Below the pieces are notes generated by a model. The model was not told the DNA's origin and searched no databases. It was given only the letters and a program-made list of their open reading frames with translations. From Nostoc sp. S13 (GTDB taxonomy: Bacteria; Cyanobacteriota; Cyanobacteriia; Cyanobacteriales; Nostocaceae), in contig NZ_JAQYWQ010000029.1 of the NCBI RefSeq assembly GCF_029379315.1, positions 1 to 59,668 of the forward strand: DNA of 59,668 nt, in the 5' to 3' direction. Position numbers and translations under genes: made by a program. Shown here piece by piece: positions 8,593 through 16,805 of the stretch. Every line of letters starts with the position of its first letter. Position 1 is the stretch's first letter.

Positions 8593-9717
8593 ATGCTCCA
8601 AAGACTGTATATAAACAACTTCAGATGCCTAGAAAACTTTGAACTGACCATAAAGGGGATGCCATCTGCTCTCTTGATTGGAAAAAACAGTGTAGGTAAA
8701 TCAACTATTGCCTCTGGATTAAAGGTACTTCAAAATATTAGTCGAGGCATCAATAGAATGCGCGAACTTGACTCTCTTAAGCTTATTGGTCCGAAAGATT
8801 TTACTCTGAGAAGATCTGATGTACCAATCCGCATTGAAATAGAAGTATTACTTAACGAAAAATTATATAAATATGTCCTGGCGTTTGACTTGCCAGAAAA
8901 ATTTAAAGAGCTGCGAGTTTTTGAAGAGCAACTGTTAGTTTCAGGAAAACCAATTTACTCTCGAAAAGAAGCTCAAGTCACTCTTCACACTAGCTCACAA
9001 AATCGTGAAGCTCAGTTTCTGGTAGATTGGCATCTTGTTGCCCTTCCAGTCATTCAGGAGCAATCAGAAACAGATCCGCTTCGTATTTTCAAGACTTGGC
9101 TTGCTCGCATGATCATTTTAGCCCCGATCCCAAGCTTGATGACTGGAGACTCCAACGGCGAAACTTTGGAGCCAAAGCCAGACGGTTCAAACTTTGGGGA
9201 GTGGATTTCTGGGTTACTCAGTCGCTATCCTGCCGCCTACACAGAGGTTGATAAATATCTCCGAGAAGTTATACCTGACATTCAGGATTTTTTTAATGAA
9301 CCAATCGGCAAAGACTCCAAAAGCATGATCGTTCGGTTTGAAGCAAATAATGCAACTCTGAGTGTTGACTTTGAAAGCTTATCTGACGGTGAGAAATGCT
9401 TTTTTCTTTGTGCTGTCGTTTTAGCTGCCAACAAGTTCTATGGACCACTTTTTTGCTTCTGGGATGAGCCTGACAACTATCTCTCCTTGTCAGAAGCTGG
9501 AGATTTTATCACATCACTGCGACGCTCATTTAAAAATAGTGGTCAAATTTTCATGACTTCGCATAATGAAGAAGGAATCCGAAAATTTTCAAATGAAAAT
9601 ACCTTTGTACTTGATCGAAAAAGCCACTTGGAGCCAACTTTAGTGAGATTGCTCAGTGATATGTCTGTTCAAGGTGATCTTGTAGATGCCTTGATTCGTG
9701 GCGATATAGAAATATGA
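8593..9717 (+). CDS. AAA/ABC-type ATPase of the OLD/RecF-like group (defence-type, candidate)
   Basis: The 374-residue protein opens with LYINNFRCLENFELTI, the typical start of RecF/SMC-like ABC ATPases of the AAA_15/AAA_21 group. A P-loop GKNSVGKS lies at residues 30-37. An ABC signature-like SLSDGEK sits near 262-268, a Walker B segment FCFWDEPDN near 286-294 with the catalytic acidic pair, and a switch histidine in TSHNEEG near 321. There is no nuclease or TOPRIM domain in this chain. The stop overlaps the start of the next gene by 4 bp (ATGA), so the two are translationally coupled. The ATPase-plus-small-TOPRIM plan recalls split OLD systems and PARIS (AriA/AriB). The 1.6-kb pair contains no HIP1 octamer, unlike its neighbours, which suggests acquisition. 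Confidence 0.82.
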   Translation: MLQRLYINNFRCLENFELTIKGMPSALLIGKNSVGKSTIASGLKVLQNISRGINRMRELDSLKLIGPKDFTLRRSDVPIRIEIEVLLNEKLYKYVLAFDLPEKFKELRVFEEQLLVSGKPIYSRKEAQVTLHTSSQNREAQFLVDWHLVALPVIQEQSETDPLRIFKTWLARMIILAPIPSLMTGDSNGETLEPKPDGSNFGEWISGLLSRYPAAYTEVDKYLREVIPDIQDFFNEPIGKDSKSMIVRFEANNATLSVDFESLSDGEKCFFLCAVVLAANKFYGPLFCFWDEPDNYLSLSEAGDFITSLRRSFKNSGQIFMTSHNEEGIRKFSNENTFVLDRKSHLEPTLVRLLSDMSVQGDLVDALIRGDIEI

Positions 9718-10205
9718 GCAGCAATAAGCATAAACCGCACATTCTTGTGTTGCCCGAAGATGATGCTAATCGCCAGATTGCGAACGGATTTATTCTGGAT
9801 ATAAACCTCGATAGCCACGCTATTCAAGTCCTATCAGAGGCTCGTGGTTGGGAAGATGTTGTGGAGAAATTCACGAATTTTTATGCCTCTACAATGCGAC
9901 AATATCCACATAGAATGATTGCTTTGCTGATTGATTTTGATGAGAATGAAGATAGATTGAGTTATGTAAAAAATAAGATTCCAGATGAATTAGAAAATAG
10001 AGTATTTGTTCTTGGAGTATTATCTGAACCAGAGAGGTTAAGAAAAGATATTAAGAGGAATTTTGAAAAGATCGGAGAAGCTCTTGCAAAAGATTGCTCC
10101 GATAACACGAATAACTTATGGGGACACGATCTTCTCAAACACAATCAAACTGAGTTAACTCGGATGATTTTCTCTGTCAAACCGTTTCTGTTTAATTTGA
10201 AATGA
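9714..10205 (+). CDS. Small TOPRIM-like partner protein of the ATPase
   Basis: A 163-residue soluble protein with no family I can name for certain. Two spots have the spacing of a TOPRIM active site: an acidic residue after a hydrophobic strand (ILVLPEDDANR, Glu15) and a DxD after a second strand (LLIDFDENEDR, Asp74 and Asp76). TOPRIM domains of OLD nucleases and of the PARIS effector AriB use this Glu...DxD set to bind metal. The remainder is helical and charged. The coding region is rich in AGA/AGG arginine codons and adenine, unlike the genes on either side. Its ATG overlaps the ATPase stop, so the two products are probably made together. A DUF4276- or DUF4435-like assignment is possible but untested. 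Confidence 0.75.
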   Translation: MSSNKHKPHILVLPEDDANRQIANGFILDINLDSHAIQVLSEARGWEDVVEKFTNFYASTMRQYPHRMIALLIDFDENEDRLSYVKNKIPDELENRVFVLGVLSEPERLRKDIKRNFEKIGEALAKDCSDNTNNLWGHDLLKHNQTELTRMIFSVKPFLFNLK

Positions 10206-10343
10206 TGTTAGTGAATGGCAAATGCCTAGCTTTGTGCTGCAACAGACGGAACTGAAATCTCGGTAGTGATGTAAAGGGGATCTGCCGCCGTTGAGCTTTA
10301 CCTTTACATGATAGGCTATGATCGCAATACAGGACACAGAGCA

Positions 10344-12464
10344 ATGTTGAAGGTTTTTGCTGACCGTGGTGGTACATTCACAGATATTGTTGCCGTTACT
10401 AATAATCAGGCAATTATAGATAGACTCTCAAGACATCCTGAACGTTTTTTAATTGTGATTCTGCCTAATCAGCAATGGATTATAGTCTACAAATTACTTT
10501 CAGAAAATCCCGAACAATATCAAGATGCAGCCATCCAAGGTATACGGGATATCATGGGTTTTTCCAGCAACGAACCCATTCCTACTGAAGGGATAGAAGT
10601 AGTAAAAATGGGGACAACAGTAGCAACAAATGCGCTGTTAGAACGGAAAGGCGATCGCGTTGTTCTTCTGATTACTAAAGGCTTTAAAGATGCGCTGCGA
10701 ATTGGCTACCAAAACCGTCCTAATATCTTTGCTCGTCATATCGTTTTGCCAACCATGCTTTATGAGCAGGTGATAGAGATTGAGGAACGTTATGATGCTA
10801 ACGGAAATGAATTAATACCGATAAATATTGAACAAGTTAAAAGTGACTTACAAGCAGTTTTCAACACAGGAATTCGGAGTTGTGCTATTGTTTTTATGCA
10901 CAGCGATCGCTATCATAACCACGAACAACAAATAGCCAAACTTGCTTTAACAATCGGTTTTACTCAAATATCCGTATCCCATGAAGTTAGTCCGTTAATG
11001 AAGTTGGTTAGCCGAGGAGATACAACAGTAGTCGATGCTTATTTAACTCCGATTTTACATCGCTATGTCAACCAAGTAGCGAGTCAGTTACCCGAAGTCA
11101 AATTAATGTTCATGAAATCTGACGGGGGTTTAGTCGCAGCCCAACAATTTCAAGGCAAAGATAGTATTTTGAGCGGACCGGCTGGTGGTATTGTCGGCGC
11201 AGTTCAAACTAGTAAAAGGGCAGGTTTTAAGTTAGTTATTACCTTTGATATGGGAGGAACAAGTACAGATGTTGCCCACTTTAAAGGAGAGTATGAACGA
11301 GAACTAGATTCGGAAATTGCTGGGGCGCGGATGCGAGTTCCGGTATTAGCAATTAATACCATTGCTGCTGGAGGCGGTTCAATTCTCTTTTTTGATGGTT
11401 CTAGTTATCGTGTCGGCCCTAAATCTGCTGGATCAAATCCTGGGCCTGCTTGTTACCGACGCGGGGGGCCATTAGCGGTTACTGATGCCAATGTGATGTT
11501 AGGCAAAATCTACCCGCAATATTTTCCCTCGGTTTTTGGAATTGATGGCAATTTACCTTTAGATAAAGATACTGTTATTCAGCAATTTACACAATTAACC
11601 GAAGAGATTCAAGCCGCTACATTAAATCATTCTACTCCCGAACAAGTCGCGGCTGGATTTATGGCGATCGCAGTGGAAAATATGGCGAATGCAATTAAAA
11701 AAATCAGCCTGCAACGGGGTTATGATGTCAGCCAATATGTGCTTTGTTGTTTTGGCGGCGCAGGCGGGCAAGTTGCTTGTTTAATTGCCGATACTTTGGG
11801 AATGAAAAAGATATTTTTACATCCTTATGCTGGTGTTCTTTCTGCTTATGGAATGGGATTAGCTGATGTCAGAGCGATTAGAGAAGCGGGAGTAGAACAG
11901 CCTCTCACTCAAGTATTAATTCCTAAATTACACCAGTTAAGTGAATATCTAGAAACTCAAGCTAGAAGTGAAATAGCTCAAGTGCGTAGCCAAGTAGAAA
12001 TAGTCCAAAAAGTTAACTTAAAATATGAGGGGACTAACTCTACATTAGGCGTTAATTTTACTGATGAAGTAGCAATGATGCGGCAAGAATTTGAGGCTGA
12101 ACATAAATCCCGTTATGGTTTTATTCAATTAGAGAAAACCTTAATTGTTGAATCAGCCTCAGTGGAAGTTATTCAGAAGATGGAGACTCCTGAAGAACCT
12201 TTAATTATTCGTACTCGCCCTTTAGATGAAGCTCCTACATCTGTTGAGACAGTAAGAATGTTTAGTACTAATAGATGGTATGATACTCCTGTTTATCGGC
12301 GGGAAAATTTACAACCAGAAGATAGTATTAATGGACCAGCGATTGTTGTCGAAAAAATTAGCACAATCGTCGTTGAACCTAACTGGGAAGCAAGATTAAC
12401 TCAACGTAATCATTTAATTTTGCAACGTCTTGCATCTAACCGTTCATCGAATTTTAGATTTTAA
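10344..12464 (+). CDS. Hydantoinase/oxoprolinase family subunit A (HyuA-like), stand-alone
   Basis: The protein begins MLKVFADRGGTFTDI, the ATP-binding signature of the HyuA/acetone carboxylase beta/5-oxoprolinase N-terminal superfamily. It also has the hallmark segments MGTTVATNALLERKGDR, ITFDMGGTSTDVAHF (phosphate-binding loop), INTIAAGGGSI and CCFGGAGGQ. The family hydrolyses cyclic amides such as 5-oxoproline or N-methylhydantoin using ATP. In most cyanobacteria this half is fused to a HyuB half in a chain of about 1,200 residues; here the gene stops after about 706 and no hyuB follows. An in-frame ATG at 10308 would add 12 residues; I prefer 10344 because it matches the usual family start. 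It may work with a HyuB encoded elsewhere, or be the product of a split. Confidence 0.8.
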   Translation: MLKVFADRGGTFTDIVAVTNNQAIIDRLSRHPERFLIVILPNQQWIIVYKLLSENPEQYQDAAIQGIRDIMGFSSNEPIPTEGIEVVKMGTTVATNALLERKGDRVVLLITKGFKDALRIGYQNRPNIFARHIVLPTMLYEQVIEIEERYDANGNELIPINIEQVKSDLQAVFNTGIRSCAIVFMHSDRYHNHEQQIAKLALTIGFTQISVSHEVSPLMKLVSRGDTTVVDAYLTPILHRYVNQVASQLPEVKLMFMKSDGGLVAAQQFQGKDSILSGPAGGIVGAVQTSKRAGFKLVITFDMGGTSTDVAHFKGEYERELDSEIAGARMRVPVLAINTIAAGGGSILFFDGSSYRVGPKSAGSNPGPACYRRGGPLAVTDANVMLGKIYPQYFPSVFGIDGNLPLDKDTVIQQFTQLTEEIQAATLNHSTPEQVAAGFMAIAVENMANAIKKISLQRGYDVSQYVLCCFGGAGGQVACLIADTLGMKKIFLHPYAGVLSAYGMGLADVRAIREAGVEQPLTQVLIPKLHQLSEYLETQARSEIAQVRSQVEIVQKVNLKYEGTNSTLGVNFTDEVAMMRQEFEAEHKSRYGFIQLEKTLIVESASVEVIQKMETPEEPLIIRTRPLDEAPTSVETVRMFSTNRWYDTPVYRRENLQPEDSINGPAIVVEKISTIVVEPNWEARLTQRNHLILQRLASNRSSNFRF

Positions 12465-12586
12465 ATTTTGGATTGAAGATTCAAAATCCAAAATTATGTA
12501 ATATGAATTATTTGTTTACAGCGAAAAATAGGTATAAGTAGATGCTAAATTAAGAGGCTAAAAAGTAGAAAGGGTAATTTAAATAT

Positions 12587-12934
12587 TCAGCGAGTTTCTA
12601 ATTTAGAAACTCGCTCCTCTAATTTGTTAACTTGTTGCTTCAATTCAATCACCAAAGTTGCTAGCCGATCAAACATCCGATCTTGCTGTGATAAATTCCC
12701 TCTGGAACCACTTGACTGTCGTGGGGTAAGTGTTGTTCTTCGGGATGGAGACTGATGGCTTTGACCGAGTTGAGACTCTATCTGGTTTAATCGCGACTCG
12801 ATACGATTAAAGTCCGCTTCCAGGTTGTTGATGCGGGACTCCACTTGCTGCGATGAAGCAGTGTTTGCAAATAACCCACCCCAGATAATTGTTGCTAAAA
12901 TCCCAGCAAGTACTAGCACTTGGATTTTTTTCAT
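12587..12934 (-). CDS. Small exported coiled-coil protein
   Basis: 115 residues. A signal peptide or single N-terminal anchor (residues 3-26, hydrophobic core VLVLAGILATIIWGGLF, then NTASSQ) is followed by two heptad-rich helices. The first (residues 30-58) has a regular spacing, RINNLEADFNRIESRLNQIE, and the second lies at residues 85-114. A Ser/Thr/Arg-rich linker joins them. It is probably periplasmic or membrane-attached and oligomeric. I do not recognise the family. Its ATG lies about 70 bp from the end of the miniature element at 13002. Confidence 0.65.
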   Translation of the reverse strand: MKKIQVLVLAGILATIIWGGLFANTASSQQVESRINNLEADFNRIESRLNQIESQLGQSHQSPSRRTTLTPRQSSGSRGNLSQQDRMFDRLATLVIELKQQVNKLEERVSKLETR

Positions 12935-13001
12935 GTCAATAACTAAAGTCTTACAACAGTCTATTTAGACAAGATATGTTGGTATGGCTACAGAGTATAA
13001 G

Positions 13002-13125
13002 GGGAGCATCTCAGTGAAAGCAAATATATTCGGTGATAAACAAGATTCTTGCTCCCTCTCCGAACCCACGAAGAGGCTTGAGGTGAGGTTTTACAAGGCT
13101 TTTTACACTCATTGAGATGCTCCCA
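13002..13125. mobile_element. Miniature inverted-repeat element with 8-bp target duplication
   Basis: The ends are a 16-bp inverted repeat with one mismatch (13002-13017 GGGAGCATCTCAGTGA; 13109-13124). The 8-bp word AGTATAAG lies directly outside both ends (12994-13001 and 13126-13133), as expected of a target-site duplication. The interior is non-coding and too short for a transposase, so this is a MITE moved by a transposase supplied in trans. Confidence 0.75.
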
Positions 13126-13148
13126 AGTATAAGTAGTAGATACTTGAC

Positions 13149-14633
13149 TTATTTATCTTGTTCTAAGTTAGAAAATAGCTTCTGCCAATCGATAGAGTTA
13201 AGAGTATTATCTCCTTGTTTTACCTCAAAGGTGACATTAGAAGCGATCGCTAGTTTTAGCGCTTGCACACAAAGTTCTGCCACATCCTCACGGCTGATTT
13301 TGCCCTTAATATTATCGCCTTGCTCAAATATTAATTCCTTACCCCCTGGTTCCTCAGTTAAAGCACAAGGTCTAATAATTGTATAAGGAATTCCGCTTTC
13401 TCTTAAACTATCTTCCCCCTTCAACTTCCAAGTTAAAATTCCTCCCAATTGGTCATTTAATTTCACTGCTGGGGGTTCTTCATCTAAATTAATGCCGGGG
13501 CGTCCGGGACGAGTCACACCTGCTGAACTGACGAGGATAAATTGTGGTAAAGTTGTCCCGCCGTAAGCTTTAATTGATTCCAACTCCAAAGCAAAACCAC
13601 CGGCAGAAAATTTGGGATTCAAAGCACCATCATGTTCAAATTTGCTTAACATCAGTTGAAATGAACAAACTCTATTCTGCTCAAGTAGTGGCGCATCTTT
13701 AACAGTTTTTGCTCGAAAGACGGGAATCAAATCTGCAAAGGGAATATGAACATCTATCCAGGTATTAGCTACGGTATCGAAAGAATAGCTATAGCCAATG
13801 CCATCCCATTTTGTATCTGTCCGTAGGAAGATTTTATAACGCTGACCGTCACCTTTGACGCGCAATTTCACACCTTCATCACCAGATAAGTTGAAAGGTG
13901 GATCAAAATTTTTGGTTCTGATCGAGGCAAATCCGCCAGAGTTATCGGTGGAGACATTACCAGCAAATAAAGCTGTATTTTCCCCTAATTGGATATTACT
14001 GGCACTCACGCCACCCATGACGACATCATCCAGCGCCCTCCAGTTATCCTTTAATTCTGCTGATGGCTTTGTGAAATCAAATATCGGTTTTTCGTTTGCT
14101 TGGGGTAAATATTTTGCGGCGGCTTGGACTAAGTTTTTGACACCTTGATATTCGACATTTTCTGGAGTATCGCCAACAATTTCTGGTTGGTAAAATTTCA
14201 CACCTTGATAATATTTGGCTCTATCTGCTGTGTCTCCCTCAACTGGTTGCACACGTACGGCTGTGCAACAAACTACACCTTGGATATCAGCCATAACTAA
14301 AGGAGTTAAAGTTTCCGGTTGAGTGATATCCGCAACTACAAAGTCTATATCATTACCAAGAATTGACCGCGCTTTGTCAATGTCTCGAACTAGTGCGCGA
14401 ACTTTATAACCCGCTTCGAGCGATCGCCTTACCACTCGTTTACCTACACCACCTGTTGCACCTGCTACTAATATTACACCCACTTTTCTTCCTCCATTGG
14501 GTCTATCTTGATTATCCTTCGGACGACCTTGGATTAACTGCTGTACCCAGTTAAGGAAAGGAATTACCTCAAAGTAAGTCAGGGTTTCGATAAACCTGCC
14601 TAAATCCCATTGAGAACGATTTTTGTCAGTCAT
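13149..14633 (-). CDS. Atypical SDR with inserted CIA30 domain (HCF173-like)
   Basis: The 494-residue chain has an NAD(P)-binding Rossmann start near residues 52-68 (VILVAGATGGVGKRVVRR). A complex I intermediate-associated protein 30 (CIA30) domain follows at about 185-340, with FASIRTKNFDPPFNL, GVKLRVKGDGQRYKIFLRTD and WIDVHIPFADL. The SDR fold then resumes (FILVSSAGVTRPGRPG, a degenerate catalytic region, then YTIIRPCALTEEPGG). The same split arrangement occurs in plant HCF173, which promotes psbA mRNA translation, and its cyanobacterial relatives are thought to act in photosystem II or electron transfer complex assembly. A direct role here is inference. The catalytic Tyr-xxx-Lys of classical SDRs is not evident, so it may bind a nucleotide or RNA rather than reduce a substrate. 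An N-terminal region of about 50 residues looks amphipathic and could dock to membranes. Confidence 0.82.
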   Translation of the reverse strand: MTDKNRSQWDLGRFIETLTYFEVIPFLNWVQQLIQGRPKDNQDRPNGGRKVGVILVAGATGGVGKRVVRRSLEAGYKVRALVRDIDKARSILGNDIDFVVADITQPETLTPLVMADIQGVVCCTAVRVQPVEGDTADRAKYYQGVKFYQPEIVGDTPENVEYQGVKNLVQAAAKYLPQANEKPIFDFTKPSAELKDNWRALDDVVMGGVSASNIQLGENTALFAGNVSTDNSGGFASIRTKNFDPPFNLSGDEGVKLRVKGDGQRYKIFLRTDTKWDGIGYSYSFDTVANTWIDVHIPFADLIPVFRAKTVKDAPLLEQNRVCSFQLMLSKFEHDGALNPKFSAGGFALELESIKAYGGTTLPQFILVSSAGVTRPGRPGINLDEEPPAVKLNDQLGGILTWKLKGEDSLRESGIPYTIIRPCALTEEPGGKELIFEQGDNIKGKISREDVAELCVQALKLAIASNVTFEVKQGDNTLNSIDWQKLFSNLEQDK

Positions 14634-14906
14634 ATTTGCGTCCTCACAACTTTCTTCAGTTTAGCCCAATGTCTGTTTCTCCAAATCCTCCGGTACTCAT
14701 AACTTCGATAATCCTGAGTTGCTTTAATTAGGGCAAAAGAGATACCTGTAACCGATCACCTGTTACCTATTCCCTTCAATGAGGGGGACTAGCTACAATT
14801 AAACCAAATCTTTGGCATTTCATCCGGCAGCTACGCTCGTCGTCGATATCGCTCAATCACGTTAGGATACTTAATTAGGTATTCCAAATCAAATGGTAAT
14901 TTACTT

Positions 14907-15416
14907 ATGAGTCAACTTGAAAACATTCAAGCTGAGTACGAAAAGTTTCCTGAAGAATTTGAGAGTGTAATCATTAGCACCGTGAGCGCCCAAGCAATAC
15001 CCAATGCTAGTTATGCTCCATTTGTAATCGATGATTCCAAGAATATCTACATTTACGTCAGTGGTCTTTCGACTCATACCAAAAATCTCTATGCCAATCC
15101 TCATGTTAGTGTCTTGTTTATCGAGGATGAAGCCAAGAGTAATCTAATTTTTGCCCGTCGTCGTTTGAGTTTTGATTGTACGCCAACTTTGATCGAGCGT
15201 GAAACTGACGAGTGGAATCAAATTGTTGAGCAATTTCAAGGGCGCTTTGGTCAAATTATCGAGGTTTTGCGCGGCTTGTCTGACTTTCGGATTTTCCAGC
15301 TAACTCCGAGTGAAGGTCGTTTTGTAGTTGGTTTTGGGGCAGCCTATCACATCAGTAGTGACAACCTCCATCAACTTGTTCAGATCACAGGAGACAGTGA
15401 GCAAAAACAAGGATAA
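14907..15416 (+). CDS. HugZ-like pyridoxamine-phosphate-oxidase-fold protein
   Basis: A 169-residue split-barrel protein. The flavin-type core covers about residues 18-120 (VIISTVSAQAIPNASYAPFV, IYIYVSGLSTHTKNL, VSVLFIEDE), and the C-terminus ends in GRFVVGFGAAYHI. That C-terminal loop is typical of the HugZ family, in which it carries a haem ligand; HugZ enzymes open haem to release iron. The gene stands alone, but the ferrous-iron/haem-related efeUOB cluster starts 1.4 kb downstream. The alternative is another PNPOx-fold enzyme acting on flavins or F420; the short length and C-terminal motif favour HugZ. Confidence 0.75.
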   Translation: MSQLENIQAEYEKFPEEFESVIISTVSAQAIPNASYAPFVIDDSKNIYIYVSGLSTHTKNLYANPHVSVLFIEDEAKSNLIFARRRLSFDCTPTLIERETDEWNQIVEQFQGRFGQIIEVLRGLSDFRIFQLTPSEGRFVVGFGAAYHISSDNLHQLVQITGDSEQKQG

Positions 15417-15568
15417 ATTATGAATTAGTTTAACTATATGTAAATTAAATATCAAACAGCTTGGGGGAGATAAACTTTACTTACTCCCAGATTTATCGGT
15501 AAGCTTTACTTTATACTTCGTAAGTTTGCCTTCGGGTAAAATGCCATTAAACTAAACTTTTGAATTTT

Positions 15569-16480
15569 ATGCTTCAGTTTCAACCTCCTGGCTTTGGACA
15601 TAAAATTATCCATACATCCTTGGGGGCAATGGTTTACTATACCCAAACGAATGCACCTTGGGCGTTGCCTGCGGTGGTCACTGAGCCAAGCGCTGATACT
15701 GAAGATTTACGCCCACTACTGTTTCTCCATAACTTTGGTGGTGGGGCATCTGCATATGAATGGTCTAAAGTTTACCCGGCTTTTGCTTCTAATTACCATA
15801 TTTTAGCCCCCGATTTAATCGGCTGGGGAGAATCGGCTCATCCAGTCCGGGATTATAAAATTAGGGATTATCTCAGCACGATCGCAGAGTTTATCATTCA
15901 AACTTGTCGCCAGCCTGTGACGGTAGTAGCCTCGTCTCTAACAGCCGCTTTTGCTATCCGCCTAGCTATTGTTCAACCCAATTTATTCAAAGCACTGTTT
16001 TTGGTGTGTCCCTCTGGATTTGATGATTTTGGGGAGGGTGCTGGACGCAGACTTCCGCTTTCGGTGGTCAATACGCCTTTGTTAGACAATTTTATTTACA
16101 TCCTTGGTGCTGAAAATGAAATTGCAGTCCGAAATTTTTTACAAAGTTTTCTCTTTGCTAAGTCACAACGAGTATCCCAAGAGATGGTGGAAGCTTATTT
16201 AACCTCTGCACAACAACCTAATGCCAAATTTGCCGCTTTGGCATTTTTACGGGGCGATCTTTACTTTGACCTGAGTTTATATATTCAACAACTGACAATT
16301 CCCACGGTGATTTTTTGGGGAGAAAAGGCACAATTTACCAACATCAAATTAGGACGACGATTGGTAAATTTAAATACAAGAGCAATTCGAGATTTTTGTG
16401 CGATCGCAGATGCTGGAATATTACCTCATTTGGAAATACCAGAAGTTTTTATTGGGCTATTACAACGGTATCTTGGGTGA
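15569..16480 (+). CDS. Alpha/beta-fold hydrolase
   Basis: About 303 residues with the alpha/beta-hydrolase order of motifs: the oxyanion-hole strand LLFLHNFGGGASAYEW, the segment ILAPDLIGWGESAHP, a nucleophile elbow ASSLTA around residue 125, and a late histidine in DAGILPHLEIPEVF. The elbow is unusual because the first glycine of GxSxG is replaced by alanine and the last by threonine. The substrate cannot be told from sequence; chlorophyllase-, esterase- and lipase-like activities are all possible. I start at ATG 15569 (MLQFQPPGF) rather than the TTG three codons earlier. Confidence 0.8.
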   Translation: MLQFQPPGFGHKIIHTSLGAMVYYTQTNAPWALPAVVTEPSADTEDLRPLLFLHNFGGGASAYEWSKVYPAFASNYHILAPDLIGWGESAHPVRDYKIRDYLSTIAEFIIQTCRQPVTVVASSLTAAFAIRLAIVQPNLFKALFLVCPSGFDDFGEGAGRRLPLSVVNTPLLDNFIYILGAENEIAVRNFLQSFLFAKSQRVSQEMVEAYLTSAQQPNAKFAALAFLRGDLYFDLSLYIQQLTIPTVIFWGEKAQFTNIKLGRRLVNLNTRAIRDFCAIADAGILPHLEIPEVFIGLLQRYLG

Positions 16481-16805
16481 CTCAATTTTGGATTTTGGAT
16501 TTTGGATTAACCAGGAGAATAACCAATGCCCATCTCTACTTAGAGAATAACTGTGCGTTTAATGCTTTCGTGATGCATCGCCAGAAGCTTCTAAGTGGGC
16601 TAGGGTGTAAATATCAAGGCTTTCACCCTCTGGGTTCGCAGTCGCTTCTCCTAAGAGAGACCAAGGCGTAGCTTGCTTTTATGACAGAAAATTTATTCTT
16701 CCAGAATTTTAGATATTTTTTCACTCGTAGTTATATACAAAGTTTCTCAAGTAAGTTATTATTCTCATGATGATTTGATAGTAATTATAATTAATAAGGT
16801 TATCC
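16481..16805. other. Intergenic repeat-rich region upstream of efeU
   Basis: Starts with a short repeat of the ATTTTGGATT type right after the hydrolase stop. From 16560 to 16680 it continues with a mosaic seen elsewhere in this window and typical of Nostoc intergenic DNA (words such as CAAGGCGTAGCTTGC). The last 100 bp before efeU are AT-rich and presumably hold its promoter. No gene seen. Confidence 0.5.
16755..16773. promoter_or_regulatory. Possible Fur-binding site upstream of efeU
   Basis: The AT-rich word GTTATTATTCTCATGATGA lies 33 bp before the efeU start. It partly resembles the ATAATGAGAAT-type half sites of cyanobacterial FurA boxes read on the minus strand. Symmetry is poor, so this is suggestive only. 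Confidence 0.3.
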
